In this document: positions 7,526-16,331 of the stretch, one piece after another
Numbering within the stretch: the first letter of the stretch is position 1
Layout: each line of letters starts with the position of its first letter
DNA from: OLB9 sp043748345
GTDB lineage: Bacteria; Bacteroidota; Bacteroidia; Chitinophagales; Saprospiraceae
Assembly (NCBI GenBank): GCA_043748345.1
Contig: JAYTNJ010000086.1
Coordinates: 1 to 64,000 of the forward strand
Reading direction: 5' to 3'
Length of the DNA: 64,000 bases
Program-made: the position numbers and the translations under genes
Notes under the pieces: model-generated
What the model saw: the letters and a program-made list of their open reading frames with translations, nothing else
The model's database searches: none
What the model was told of the DNA's origin: nothing

Positions 7526-10456
7526 TTAGTTTGCAGGAATATAAATATCAAATGATGCTCCTTTTTTTAACTCACCCTTTGCAGTGATAAGACCATTGTG
7601 ATTTTCAACTATTTTTTTAACTATGGCAAGTCCAATGCCAGTACCTGCATATATTTCTTTACCGTGCAGTTTTTGAAATACACCAAAAATACGTTCACTG
7701 AAATGGGGTTCGAAACCGATACCATTGTCCTTAACTGTGATATGAAAATAATCTTTTCCTTCTGTAAGTTTTTCATTATTGAGTTTGTTGCCTTTTACAA
7801 TTCTGTTCGTTATTATTATATGTGATGGTATTTCTGGATTGGAAAACTTGAGTGCGTTACTTACTAGATTGTACATGAGTTGTCTAAACTGAAAAGCTAT
7901 AAGGTTTTGAGAGCCAAGTTCGCCGATTTCAATGGTTGCGTTTTTTTCAAAGATAGTGTCCTTTAGTTCGATTTTGACTTCTTCAATAATTTGATTGAGT
8001 TCTGTTTTTTCAAATTTTAGTTCTGTGGTAGCAACGCGTGAAAAAGCGAGTAAATCATCAATAAGTTGCTGCATTCTTCCTGCTGCTAACTGCATTCTTT
8101 CAAAATTATACTTTCCATTTTCAGAGAGGTTATTATTCTCGTTTTCGAGAATGATGCTAACGAAAGTCTGTATTTTTCTTAATGGCTCCTGTAAATCATG
8201 GCTTGATATATAAGTAAATGCCATTAACTCCTTGTTAGCAATAATTAATTCTTCTGCACGCATTTCCTTTTCATTATTTTGGAATTCAAGTTCTTTGTTG
8301 GCAATAACTAACTCGGCTGCCCGTTTTTCTTTTTCATTGTTTTGGAATGCAAGTTCTTTGTTGGCAATAACCAACTCGGCTGCCCGTTTTTCCTTTTCAT
8401 CATTTTGGAATGCAAGTTCTTTATTAGCTACTCCTAACTCAGTTGCTCGTTTTTCTTTTTCATGATTTTGGAAAGCAAGTTCTTTATTGGCTACTCCTAA
8501 CTCAGTTGCTCGTTTTTCTTTTTCATCATTTTGGAAGGCAAGTTCTTTGTTGGCAATACCCAACTCGATTGCCCGTTTTTCCTTTTCATTATTTTGGAAA
8601 GCAAGCTCAATATTTGCTGCTGTTAATTGCTCTTCAGATTCTTTTCGTTTGGTAATATCTACCCGTATTGCGAGATATTGATAAGGTTTCCCCTGTTCAT
8701 TAATAAAGGGAACTATAGTAGTATCCACCCAATAAAAGGTGCCATCTTTAGCTTTGTTTTTTATTTCTCCTTTCCATATTTTTCCTTTGGCTATTGTTAC
8801 CCATAAATCACGTATAAACTCTTTGGGATGATAACCAGAATTAAGTATTTGGTGGTCTTGACCGATCAGCTCGTCTTCGCTGTATTTTGATATTTTACAA
8901 AAATTGCTATTTGCTTTTCTGATAATCCCTTTTTGGTCTGTAAGTGCAATTATGGTTGTTTCATCCAAAGCATCTTTATAATCGGACACTTCCTTTAGAC
9001 TATCCTTCAAGAGTCTTTCCGATTGATTAAGTTCCTGATTGGCAATACCTAATTCTGCCGCCCGTTTTTCTTTTTCGTCATTTTGGAATGCAAGTTCCTT
9101 ATTTGCAATGCCTAACTCTGAGGCTCGTTTTTCTTTTTCGTCATTTTGAAATTCAAGTTCCTTATTTGCGATACCTAACTCTGCTGCACGTTTTTCTTTT
9201 TCGTCATTTTGAAATTCAAGTTCCTTATTTGCGATGCCTAATTCTGCGGCACGTTTTTCTTTTTCGTCATTTTGAAATTCAAGTTCCTTATTTGCGATGC
9301 CTAATTCAGCCGCACGCTTTTCCTTTTCATCATTTTGAAAAGCAAGCTCTTTGTTAGCAACGCCTAACTCTGTTGCTCTCTTTTCCTTCTCATCATTTTG
9401 AAATGCGAGTTCTTTGTTAGCAACGCCTAACTCTGTTGCTCTCTTTTCCTTCTCATCATTTTGGAATGCGAGTTCTTTGTTGGCAATAGCTAATTCAGCC
9501 GCACGTTTTTCTTTTTCATCGTTTTGGAATGCAAGTTCTTTGTTGGCAATTGCTAATTCAGCTGCCCTTTTTTCTTTTTCATCGTTTTGGAATGCGAGTT
9601 CTTTGTTGGCAATCGCTAATTCGGCCGCCCGTTTTTCTTTTTCATCGTTTTGAAAAGCGAGCTCTTTGTTTGCAACTCGTGTATCTTTTGCCCATTTTTG
9701 CTCTGTAACATCTCTGGCTGCAGCAAAAACCCCAATGACATTCCCTTTGCTATCCTTAAACACGGATGCATTGTATAAGACATCCGTTAAATTACCATTT
9801 TTGTGTTTAATAGTTAAAGGATAATCAGATACGAAACCTTTCTCAAAAACTTGCTCATAACCTTCTTGCGCTTTTTTGGGTTCTGTAAAATAATTTGAGA
9901 AATCGGTGTCGATAAGATTTTCGCGTGAAATGCCAGTAACTTTTATGGATGCCTCGTTGACGTCAGTTATCTTTCCTGAGGCGCTAATGGTCACAAGTGG
10001 GTCTAAGCTTGCCTCGATCAGACATCGGGCATACTGAGATGCTTGTTTTTGTGATGTAACATCACGAATTGATGCGAAAACTCCCAGAATATTGCCCCTG
10101 TCGTCCTTATATCCTGAAGCATTGTATAAAACGTCTGTTAGCTTTCCAGTTTCATGTTTTACAGTAAGATGATAATTTACTATAAAGCCTTTTTGAAGGA
10201 CTTCTAAATAGCCTTTATGAGCTTTTTGGGGCTCTGTAAAATAGGTTGCGAAGTCGGTATTTAGGAGATTTTCTCTTTCGATGCCTGTAATACTTATCAA
10301 TGCATCATTTACATCCATTACCTTCCCATCGCTATTTATTGTAACGAGTGGGTCCAAACTTGCCTCAATTAAAGTTCTGGCATAATTGGTTTTCTGAATC
10401 TCCATTTCCATTTTATTTCTGAAGGAATTATAAAAATATTTAATATTAATGTTCAT
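7526..10456 (-). CDS. PAS-domain sensor histidine kinase with long repeat coiled coil
   Basis: A 976-aa kinase without an obvious membrane segment, so probably cytoplasmic. Order: PAS 1 (about 25-135), PAS 2 (about 142-252), nine complete 21-residue repeats plus partial ends (about 257-476), PAS 3 with PAC (about 490-605), a second repeat array (about 612-744), HisKA with phosphoacceptor H753 (SSHDLQEPLR), and HATPase with N-box NLVSNALKFS, G1 DNGIGFE and G2 GTGIGLAIV. The repeat unit is RAAELAIANKEL followed by AFQNDEKEK, three heptads long. PAS 1 and PAS 2 are close duplicates. The gene overlaps the preceding receiver gene by 4 bp. No output domain or DNA-binding regulator is adjacent. The signal sensed is unknown. 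Confidence 0.92.
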   Translation of the reverse strand: MNINIKYFYNSFRNKMEMEIQKTNYARTLIEASLDPLVTINSDGKVMDVNDALISITGIERENLLNTDFATYFTEPQKAHKGYLEVLQKGFIVNYHLTVKHETGKLTDVLYNASGYKDDRGNILGVFASIRDVTSQKQASQYARCLIEASLDPLVTISASGKITDVNEASIKVTGISRENLIDTDFSNYFTEPKKAQEGYEQVFEKGFVSDYPLTIKHKNGNLTDVLYNASVFKDSKGNVIGVFAAARDVTEQKWAKDTRVANKELAFQNDEKEKRAAELAIANKELAFQNDEKEKRAAELAIANKELAFQNDEKEKRAAELAIANKELAFQNDEKEKRATELGVANKELAFQNDEKEKRATELGVANKELAFQNDEKEKRAAELGIANKELEFQNDEKEKRAAELGIANKELEFQNDEKEKRAAELGIANKELEFQNDEKEKRASELGIANKELAFQNDEKEKRAAELGIANQELNQSERLLKDSLKEVSDYKDALDETTIIALTDQKGIIRKANSNFCKISKYSEDELIGQDHQILNSGYHPKEFIRDLWVTIAKGKIWKGEIKNKAKDGTFYWVDTTIVPFINEQGKPYQYLAIRVDITKRKESEEQLTAANIELAFQNNEKEKRAIELGIANKELAFQNDEKEKRATELGVANKELAFQNHEKEKRATELGVANKELAFQNDEKEKRAAELVIANKELAFQNNEKEKRAAELVIANKELEFQNNEKEMRAEELIIANKELMAFTYISSHDLQEPLRKIQTFVSIILENENNNLSENGKYNFERMQLAAGRMQQLIDDLLAFSRVATTELKFEKTELNQIIEEVKIELKDTIFEKNATIEIGELGSQNLIAFQFRQLMYNLVSNALKFSNPEIPSHIIITNRIVKGNKLNNEKLTEGKDYFHITVKDNGIGFEPHFSERIFGVFQKLHGKEIYAGTGIGLAIVKKIVENHNGLITAKGELKKGASFDIYIPAN
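8225..8623 (-). repeat. 63-bp coding tandem repeat, array 2 (kinase coiled coil)
   Basis: Five complete copies plus flanking partial ones of the 63-bp unit that encodes the 21-residue coiled-coil segment, lying just before the HisKA domain. Copies differ at a few codons (AFQNNEKEK, AFQNHEKEK, AELV, ATELGV), so the array is not freshly expanded. Confidence 0.9.
9029..9679 (-). repeat. 63-bp coding tandem repeat, array 1 (kinase coiled coil)
   Basis: Nine complete copies of the 63-bp unit plus partial copies at both ends, between PAS 2 and PAS 3. Groups of adjacent copies share variants (three with AELAIANKEL, two with ATELGVANKEL, three with ELEFQNDEKEK), the pattern expected from stepwise block duplication. 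Confidence 0.92.
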
Positions 10457-10926
10457 TTTTCTAATTTGATCACAAAATTTTCTTCTTTCGGTTGAGTAAT
10501 ATTTCCATTATTGTCAGTAGGAAGTGTTGTTGACATTAAACCAAGTGTTTGGTGAATTATTTTTTTAAATTGTGCAAATTCAGAGGGTTTTCGAATGAAA
10601 TATTGTGCTCCATGCTGATAAAGTTGGGACACCATCCCTTGTTCAAAGGAAGTGGAGTAAATGACTACAGGGAGTTGTTTTAATTTTTCATTACATTTTA
10701 TTTCTGATAAACATTCAAAACCGTTTTTACGCGGCATATTTAAATCGAGAAATAGAACGTGAGGCAGTTTATTGGTTTCATTAGTAAGGTATTGCATTAA
10801 TTGTTCCCCGTCATGGACGGCTTTAAAATTTCCGGGTAGTAGCAATTCTTTCACTGCTTGATTAAAAAACACACAATCATCAATGTCGTCATCTGCAAGT
10901 AGGATATTGAGTTGATTTAAATTCAT
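10453..10926 (-). CDS. Single-domain response regulator (Rcp1-like), third of three
   Basis: A 157-aa stand-alone receiver. Acidic pocket D12-D14 (ADDDIDD), phosphoacceptor D61 (FLDLNMPRKNG), switch region YSTS and conserved K113 (IRKPSEF). The long beta4 region and the RKNGFECL motif resemble Rcp1-type receivers that partner phytochrome-like PAS kinases. There is no output domain. The last four bases overlap the start of the kinase gene, so the kinase is the likely partner. It is paralogous to the two receivers upstream. Confidence 0.92.
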   Translation of the reverse strand: MNLNQLNILLADDDIDDCVFFNQAVKELLLPGNFKAVHDGEQLMQYLTNETNKLPHVLFLDLNMPRKNGFECLSEIKCNEKLKQLPVVIYSTSFEQGMVSQLYQHGAQYFIRKPSEFAQFKKIIHQTLGLMSTTLPTDNNGNITQPKEENFVIKLEK

Positions 10927-10950
10927 GTGTAAAAATTTTATTATAATTCG

Positions 10951-11418
10951 CTAGTATGAAGACTGTTTAGTATTTTCTGCATTAAGGATATATTTTAATG
11001 GTTTGTTTGTAAATATTTTTTCTAAGGCTAATGGAATTGCATGATGGATGACCTGTTTGAGTTGTGCAAAATCACTTGGTTTGTGAATGTAAACATGTGC
11101 CCCACTCTTGAAAAGCATGTTTATAGTGTCCCACGAGTTGGATGTTGAAAACATTATTACGGAAAGTTCTTTAAACAGGTTATTTTGTCTTATTTCTTTC
11201 AAACATTCTAAACCATTTTTACGCGGCATATTGATGTCAAGAAATAGAAAAGTAGGAAGATGCTCTGAATTTTCAAGCAGATAACTCATTAGTTGTTCCC
11301 CATCATTCACTATAGCAAGTTGCGATGATACTGCTACTTCTTTCAATGCTTCTTTGAAAAAATAACAGTCGTCAGCATCGTCATCAGCAAGTAATACATT
11401 AAGATTTTTATAAGTCAT
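10951..11418 (-). CDS. Single-domain response regulator (Rcp1-like), second of three
   Basis: A 155-aa receiver with ADDDADD, phosphoacceptor D61 (FLDINMPRKNG), switch FSTS and lysine in IHKPSDF. It closely resembles the following receiver in length and motifs, indicating tandem duplication. It has no output domain. It is read on the minus strand in the receiver-receiver-receiver-kinase set, with about 24 bp to the next gene. Confidence 0.92.
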   Translation of the reverse strand: MTYKNLNVLLADDDADDCYFFKEALKEVAVSSQLAIVNDGEQLMSYLLENSEHLPTFLFLDINMPRKNGLECLKEIRQNNLFKELSVIMFSTSNSWDTINMLFKSGAHVYIHKPSDFAQLKQVIHHAIPLALEKIFTNKPLKYILNAENTKQSSY

Positions 11419-11486
11419 AAATTCTAAGTTTTATTGATTAAAATATTAAAATATTTTAAGATGTTTTGATTGTCCGATGACAAATT

Positions 11487-11936
11487 TCATTCATCTCTTT
11501 TTAATGATTTATTTGCTATAACTGCGATAAGAGCCTGGTGAATGCTATCTTTAAACTGTTCAATATCAGCTAGTTTTCGAATGTATTTCTGTGCCCCGAT
11601 ATTTAATAGGGTATTAGTCAAACTTTGCTCATAATTGCTGTTTTGTCCAAAAGATATAGTAAATACAATTACATTAAGGCTTTTTAGTCTTTCATCTTCT
11701 TTTATTTCGTTTAAGCATTCAAATCCGGTTTTTTTTGGCATACTTAAATCAAGAAAGAGAATATCTGGAAGATTATTCAAATTTTTCTCCAAATAATTCA
11801 TAAGTGCCTCTCCATCATAAACAGTTGTAAGATGTGTTGAAAGTGGTATTTCCTTTAAAGCTTTATTAAAGAAAAAACGGTCATCAGTATCATCTTCAGC
11901 AAGAAGGATTTGAAGCGGGGGTTGCAAATGATTCAT
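11487..11936 (-). CDS. Single-domain response regulator (Rcp1-like), first of three
   Basis: A 149-aa receiver, first gene of the kinase operon. Acidic residues in LLAEDDTDD, phosphoacceptor D63 (FLDLSMPKKTG), and IRKLADIEQF in place of the usual K-P pair of the receiver C-terminus: the lysine is kept but the proline is lost. A small insertion follows the switch region (FTISFGQNSNYEQ). It is the most diverged of the three receivers. About 70 bp separate it from the second. Confidence 0.9.
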   Translation of the reverse strand: MNHLQPPLQILLAEDDTDDRFFFNKALKEIPLSTHLTTVYDGEALMNYLEKNLNNLPDILFLDLSMPKKTGFECLNEIKEDERLKSLNVIVFTISFGQNSNYEQSLTNTLLNIGAQKYIRKLADIEQFKDSIHQALIAVIANKSLKRDE

Positions 11937-12789
11937 AAAATCTAAAATTGATATTCTTAAAAACTATTTACAAAGTGGTTATGTAGCATAAAAGTGATTT
12001 ATAATATTTTATTTTAATCATAGCGATCAATTTCTGCAATGAGAACTCATACGCCAACGCCAGTTTGAACTAATAAATCAGGCGAAAGTACTAATCCTTA
12101 TGCCTTATGAGATTGCACAACTATTGCAAAAAGTTACATTATTCACACTTTTAAGCGTTGCAACTTATGTTTTAAGAAGAAAGTATTGATTTTCCTCATT
12201 GGAAATTTAGTATTTGGTAGATAAAAATAAATTTAAACTTATAGTTTTTTTAAAGACTATTTGAAAGAGATCAAAACTCTGGAACCGATAAACCAAGGGC
12301 GAGTGGTATTATCCTATCTTTTTTTGTTAACCATTTTGCGTTTACTCATGTATATATTAAGATTTACACACCGCAAGTTTATGTAAGCACATTTGTCGCA
12401 TTGACATCGAGGTTAAGAATTTATTTTGCATCAAAATAGATTTCAAAATTTCCTGTCAAACCACTTTATGGTGCAAATATCGAAAGGCAATGGGGCTGAA
12501 CAAAAAAGTAAAACGACAATTTAGATAGCTTTAGGTGAGTGTACAGGAGAGAAACGAGGGTGCACCAACTATGAAGCTTAGTAAATATGAAACCCCTTAA
12601 AAATGGTACACCAATTTTAGTTTTAGGTCTGAACTGAGAGACACATCTCGCAGAGTGGTGTAAAATTAATGGGATTAACTACTTTCATGGTTTACTCATT
12701 CAGCTATGAAGCCAAGATGACTTAATTAGCATGTTGCAGTTCATAGTCAGAAGCAATAAAATCGTAATAACAATTGAAGGGGAAAAGGT
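11937..12789. other. Gene-poor stretch within the kinase islet
   Basis: About 850 bp without an ORF that I can support on either strand, in a window that is otherwise densely coding. Its base composition is patchier than other spacers, with some G+C-rich short words. Around 12640-12672 there is text resembling a transposon end (CGCAGAGTGGTGTAAAATTA), but no partner end or transposase remnant could be made out. It also must contain the promoter of the three-receiver/kinase operon. It may be a decayed insertion. Confidence 0.4.
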
Positions 12790-12854
12790 CTAGTGCTTTA
12801 TCCAGATAAAGAACTTAATGAAATGTGGTTCTTTATCTGAACAGAGAGCACTAG
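12790..12854. repeat. 65-bp two-part hairpin beside the TonB receptor 3' end
   Basis: A perfect 12-bp inner stem (CAGATAAAGAAC at 12803-12814 with its complement at 12828-12839) with a 13-nt loop, enclosed by an 8-bp outer stem (CTAGTGCT at 12790-12797 with AGCACTAG at 12847-12854). It lies 20 bp past the receptor stop codon. On the minus strand it is followed by only a weak T-rich tract, so a plain terminator is possible but not compelling. Confidence 0.8.
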
Positions 12855-12874
12855 TATTGTTTAAGTCCTACTCC

Positions 12875-15100
12875 TCAAAACAAATATGTCACCTTTCCCT
12901 TCACAAAAAAAGGAGCACCTGGTGTGAAATGAATCTCTTCTACTGGTGCAATTTCATTTTTTAATTTTGACTCTGTGGCAAATTGTGTTTCATTCCACTT
13001 AGTATTCAACAAGTTATTGATTTCAAGCCCTAGCATGATTTTTCTGAAGGTATAATTGACATTAAAATCAATGACAGTATAACCATTTGCAACGATTGAA
13101 TTGTCCTCATTGGCTGCTCGATCTCCTAGGTGCCTGTACCTTAATCCACCAGTAATAGATTTTATCGGATGGAAAGAAAAGCCTCCGGTATTGGTAAATG
13201 TAGGTGCCAGAGGAATGTAATTTGCTCCTTCAGCATCGTCGATACTTCGAGGATTCGCCAGATTCAAATCTGAATAAATAAAAAGCCATTGGGTAGGTTG
13301 ATATCTCATCCCAAGGTCAATGCCCTGACGTCGAGATCTGCCGCTGGGCTCCACTATACCTGCATCACCAACATAGACAAACTCCTGATTCAAATGTAGA
13401 AACCACACAGCAGCGTTTATGATCAGACTTCTGTGCGGTTTGAAAATACCTCCAAGATCCAGCCCATAAGCTCCTGGAAGAATAAGTTGTGCCTGATTTT
13501 CGGTCACTACCCTTGTATCATTGGAATGGAATCCTTTCCCAAATTTTGCATACAACTGGGTGCGAGTGTTAAAGGTATATTGAATATTGATTTTAGGGCT
13601 AATAGTTGAAGTAGCTTTGGATTTCTTGTCGTAGAGCGTACTCAAAATATTTTCATAGTTGAAACTAAAATAGTCAGCTCTGACACCGGCATTCAACCAC
13701 CATCGGCCGGAAGTAAAACTAACATCTGCATATCCAAACATATTGGTTTCATCAATATTACCTAAGGCCATACGCATCAACGTTGTTTTACGGTTGAGCG
13801 TATTTGATAATTCTACATCATTGACATCATCGTATCTCATGCCCGTCCCTACTTTAAATAATAGGTCATAATCATGATGATTATTTATCTTAAAATTTAG
13901 TTCAGTATCAAAACCATAGATATTCCTTTTTTCCTTCTGTCTGATTTGATCACCATTAATAGAGTCTGTGAGGAAGAATGTAAAATTGGAATACAAAAGA
14001 AAATCATATGTACTTACATAGGCATTGGTTTTTACAAAATGGTCATCATCGATATATTTTGTATAATTAAGTACTACATTTGAACGCGATGTATTGCCTC
14101 CTTCCGTATCATCAATAGATCCAAAACGTCCTATGGACCTATTGGCTATTGCCCGTTCCGGTACTTGTCCGGATGCATCCCAGCGACTGCTAAATCTGGA
14201 TGCCCACAGAGACAGTTTATCATTGCTCGCCATCCTTTTTGTGTATTTGGCAAAAATATTAAACCTATTGAAAGCTTGAGAAGATTCGAATGGGCCATCA
14301 GTCAGATTATACTCAGTAGCTATATAGGCTGATTCTGATGGAGTCGATAAAAGATTAACCAAACCTGCAGTGCGACGGGTATTAAAACTACCATATTCTG
14401 TTGAAAAAAAAGAATTTTGGGGACTATCTTTTGTCTTAAACGATACGTATCCTGCAGTGGCCAGATTGCCTTTGTCAGTATCGTACGGGCCTTTGCCGTA
14501 AGTAATCTGATCTATAATTTCTGGCATTATGAAGTGCATATCTGCATATCCTTGTCCGTGAGCATGCGAAACCATGTTTACCGGTAACCCATCGATAGCA
14601 ATGTTGATGTCTGTACCATGGTCTATGTCAAATCCACGCAATAATATTTGTTCTGCCTTGCCACCACCAGCATGTTGACCAATGATAAGGCCCGGTACTC
14701 TCCGGAGCAATTCCTGAGCATTGTTTACGGGATTGCTTTGGATATCAATTTTAGAAAGAATTTTTAGTGCCTGACTTTGAGGGCTAATAGTCACCTGATC
14801 CAAATCAATACTCTTATCGATCATCAATATAGAAAGTATTGATTCAACATTATCATTATTTATGACCATAGAGACACTTTCAAAGGACATATGTGAAATA
14901 AGTAATGTATCGCCGTTTTGAATATTGTTAATTTCAAACCTTCCCCTGTCATCACTATGTGTATGTACATTATATCTTGGGATGTTGATATTGGCGTTTT
15001 CTATCGTTTTTCCCTGTAGATCTCTGAGAATACCTTTGATGGGTTGTGCACTTACCCTGGTAGATAGCAAGGTGAACAGAAAGAAGTAAACATACTTCAT
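12875..15100 (-). CDS. TonB-dependent outer-membrane receptor
   Basis: A 741-aa receptor with a cleavable signal peptide (MKYVYFFLFTLLSTRVSA). Domains: carboxypeptidase-regulatory-like domain (about 20-105, IKGILRDLQGKTIENANI), plug (about 125-225, with PVNNAQELLRRVPGLIIG and LLRGFDIDHGT), then a 22-strand-type barrel ending in the outer-membrane signal VTYLF. The plug holds a histidine-rich stretch, VSHAHGQGYADMHF, that could contact a metal or metal complex; the substrate is not otherwise indicated. It lies upstream, in chromosome order, of two DUF4331 genes, a TPR lipoprotein and an ECF sigma/anti-sigma pair, the usual company of substrate-uptake receptors under ECF control. Its last 91 bp recur at 7108-7198. 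Confidence 0.93.
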   Translation of the reverse strand: MKYVYFFLFTLLSTRVSAQPIKGILRDLQGKTIENANINIPRYNVHTHSDDRGRFEINNIQNGDTLLISHMSFESVSMVINNDNVESILSILMIDKSIDLDQVTISPQSQALKILSKIDIQSNPVNNAQELLRRVPGLIIGQHAGGGKAEQILLRGFDIDHGTDINIAIDGLPVNMVSHAHGQGYADMHFIMPEIIDQITYGKGPYDTDKGNLATAGYVSFKTKDSPQNSFFSTEYGSFNTRRTAGLVNLLSTPSESAYIATEYNLTDGPFESSQAFNRFNIFAKYTKRMASNDKLSLWASRFSSRWDASGQVPERAIANRSIGRFGSIDDTEGGNTSRSNVVLNYTKYIDDDHFVKTNAYVSTYDFLLYSNFTFFLTDSINGDQIRQKEKRNIYGFDTELNFKINNHHDYDLLFKVGTGMRYDDVNDVELSNTLNRKTTLMRMALGNIDETNMFGYADVSFTSGRWWLNAGVRADYFSFNYENILSTLYDKKSKATSTISPKINIQYTFNTRTQLYAKFGKGFHSNDTRVVTENQAQLILPGAYGLDLGGIFKPHRSLIINAAVWFLHLNQEFVYVGDAGIVEPSGRSRRQGIDLGMRYQPTQWLFIYSDLNLANPRSIDDAEGANYIPLAPTFTNTGGFSFHPIKSITGGLRYRHLGDRAANEDNSIVANGYTVIDFNVNYTFRKIMLGLEINNLLNTKWNETQFATESKLKNEIAPVEEIHFTPGAPFFVKGKVTYLF

Positions 15101-15171
15101 TGGATTCAGAATTTATATTGTAAATAAATAACCTAGTATACTATGGTGTATATACGATGTATTAGGCTGAA

Positions 15172-15402
15172 TTGGATTTAAAAAATTATACGAAAAAAAA
15201 GAGTACGCCTAAGCACAAGACAGTCTCTTCAAAATAAAACCCAAGAATATAAGGGACTCCCGGAACTTCTATATTGACTAGATTTTTACTATTTTTATAG
15301 ATTTTTCATAAAATATATTTCCGGCTTTGATAAAGTAAATACGAAAAGCAAATGCCGTCATATCTATAGTCAATTCGGGCTCTGATACTTTTTTTGGATA
15401 GC
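15172..15402 (-). pseudogene. Displaced 3' tail of a T9SS-sorted protein gene, with its terminator
   Basis: The minus strand retains about 36 in-frame codons of a Por sorting domain (ELTIDMTAFAF, IYFIKAGNIFYEKS, IKIVKI, stop at 15288-15290). It aligns, at roughly 88-90% by eye, with 16312-16531, covering both the 3' coding end and the downstream hairpin of the DUF4331/CHRD gene. The hairpin stem is broken here (AAGAGTAC against GTCTCTT). No upstream coding remains. It is a direct repeat of the intact gene end, and the toxin-antitoxin remnant lies between the two copies. Confidence 0.88.
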
Positions 15403-15633
15403 CTTAATAAAAATTTAGGGGCAACAAAGAATTTTTATTACAATTGTAGTCAAGAGTTCAAGCAGCACTTTGAAAACTCAATTGAATCAAGATACAATAA
15501 TACTTCTGAAATATTTTTACAGACACCTCGAGTTGTTTGTGAGTAATCGATTTGATCTTCTTCATCTTTAGCGATTTTATATTTTGTTTTATCCGGTGCG
15601 TAAACATCATTATCAGCCAATAAAAATTATTCG

Positions 15634-15961
15634 TTACAAATAATCTTTTAACAGTTCTTTGATTTCCTTGTCTGAGAGACTGTCGATTTCTCCTTTATTA
15701 TAAATTGATATTAAGAAAATCATTCTATCAATAATTTTTACAAATGTAATAACTCTTTCTCCTCCAGATTTACCTTTGTTTTTTTGAAGCAATAGAAAGT
15801 CGAATTTTATAAACATCATTCCCCAAATGCATACCCATGGTTGGGTTTTCAATTAGTTCTTTTCCAAGACCTTCAATCTCAAAAAGAAGAGAAGGGAATT
15901 TTTCAATTAACTTTTTAGCTTCCTTTTTGAAATTTTTAGTGATTTCAATTCTATAACTCAT
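15634..15961 (-). pseudogene. RelE/ParE-type toxin, frameshifted
   Basis: Two overlapping frames together give one complete small toxin: MSYRIEITKNFKKEAKKL through HLGNDVYKIRLSIAS in the first, and KGKSGGERVITFVKIID through DKEIKELLKDYL in the second. The break is at a run of seven A on the coding strand (15779-15785); removing one A restores the reading SIASKNKGKSGG that relatives have. RelE/ParE proteins cleave mRNA at the ribosome or poison gyrase. As it stands the product would stop soon after the run. This could be a real mutation, transcript slippage or a homopolymer sequencing error. Confidence 0.8.
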
Positions 15962-16174
15962 TTAGCTCATTTAGAAAATCACTTAAAGATGTGGTTTTGA
16001 GCTTACCTTTCTTAATCAATTGCATTTCTTTAAATCCTGCCTTGATATTTTCTATTATCTCTTCTTTAGTAGGTTCTTCATCTGTTTCAATTTTTTAACA
16101 TAATTCAAGTTCCTAGCCAATTCTACAAAGTGACTATATTCTTTATCGTTAGTATAGATGGTTACTTGTCTCAT
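15951..16174 (-). pseudogene. Cognate antitoxin gene, frameshifted
   Basis: An ATG at 16174 opens MRQVTIYTNDKEYSHFVELARNL, then the frame breaks at a run of six A (16091-16096 on the plus strand). One extra A would continue as IETDEEPTKEEIIENIKAGF, then KEMQLIKKGKLKTTSLSDFL, ending at a stop overlapping the toxin start by 11 bp, the normal antitoxin-before-toxin order. The C-terminal part resembles the toxin-wrapping region of small RelB-like antitoxins. With both partners broken the module is probably inactive, unless both breaks are sequencing errors. Confidence 0.75.
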
Positions 16175-16331
16175 ATTTACTGAAAATTGTCTGTAGAAAG
16201 CTATTAAATACTTTAGTGCAAAGATAAAGGTTTTTTTATAAAGATATGGTCAATAAAAACCCAAATCAAAAAACCATATTATTTCAATTTAACCAAAAGT
16301 AGAGCAGTGACTTGGATTTATAAATTGTATG

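Noticed and set aside
8232..9653. Several plus-strand open frames across the kinase gene that repeat SFWNASSLLAI-type text
   Set aside because: They are the antisense reading of the 63-bp repeat array; a repeat that is a multiple of three keeps all frames open. The kinase frame has the recognisable domains.
8225..9679. Regular repeats resembling a CRISPR array
   Set aside because: The unit is 63 bp without unique spacers, lies inside a coding frame and encodes a heptad repeat.
15770..15852. Programmed -1 frameshifting to join the two toxin frames
   Set aside because: The shift needed is +1 relative to the upstream frame (equivalent to losing one A), so the classic A-AAA-AAC -1 mechanism does not apply. 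Transcript slippage or error remains possible.
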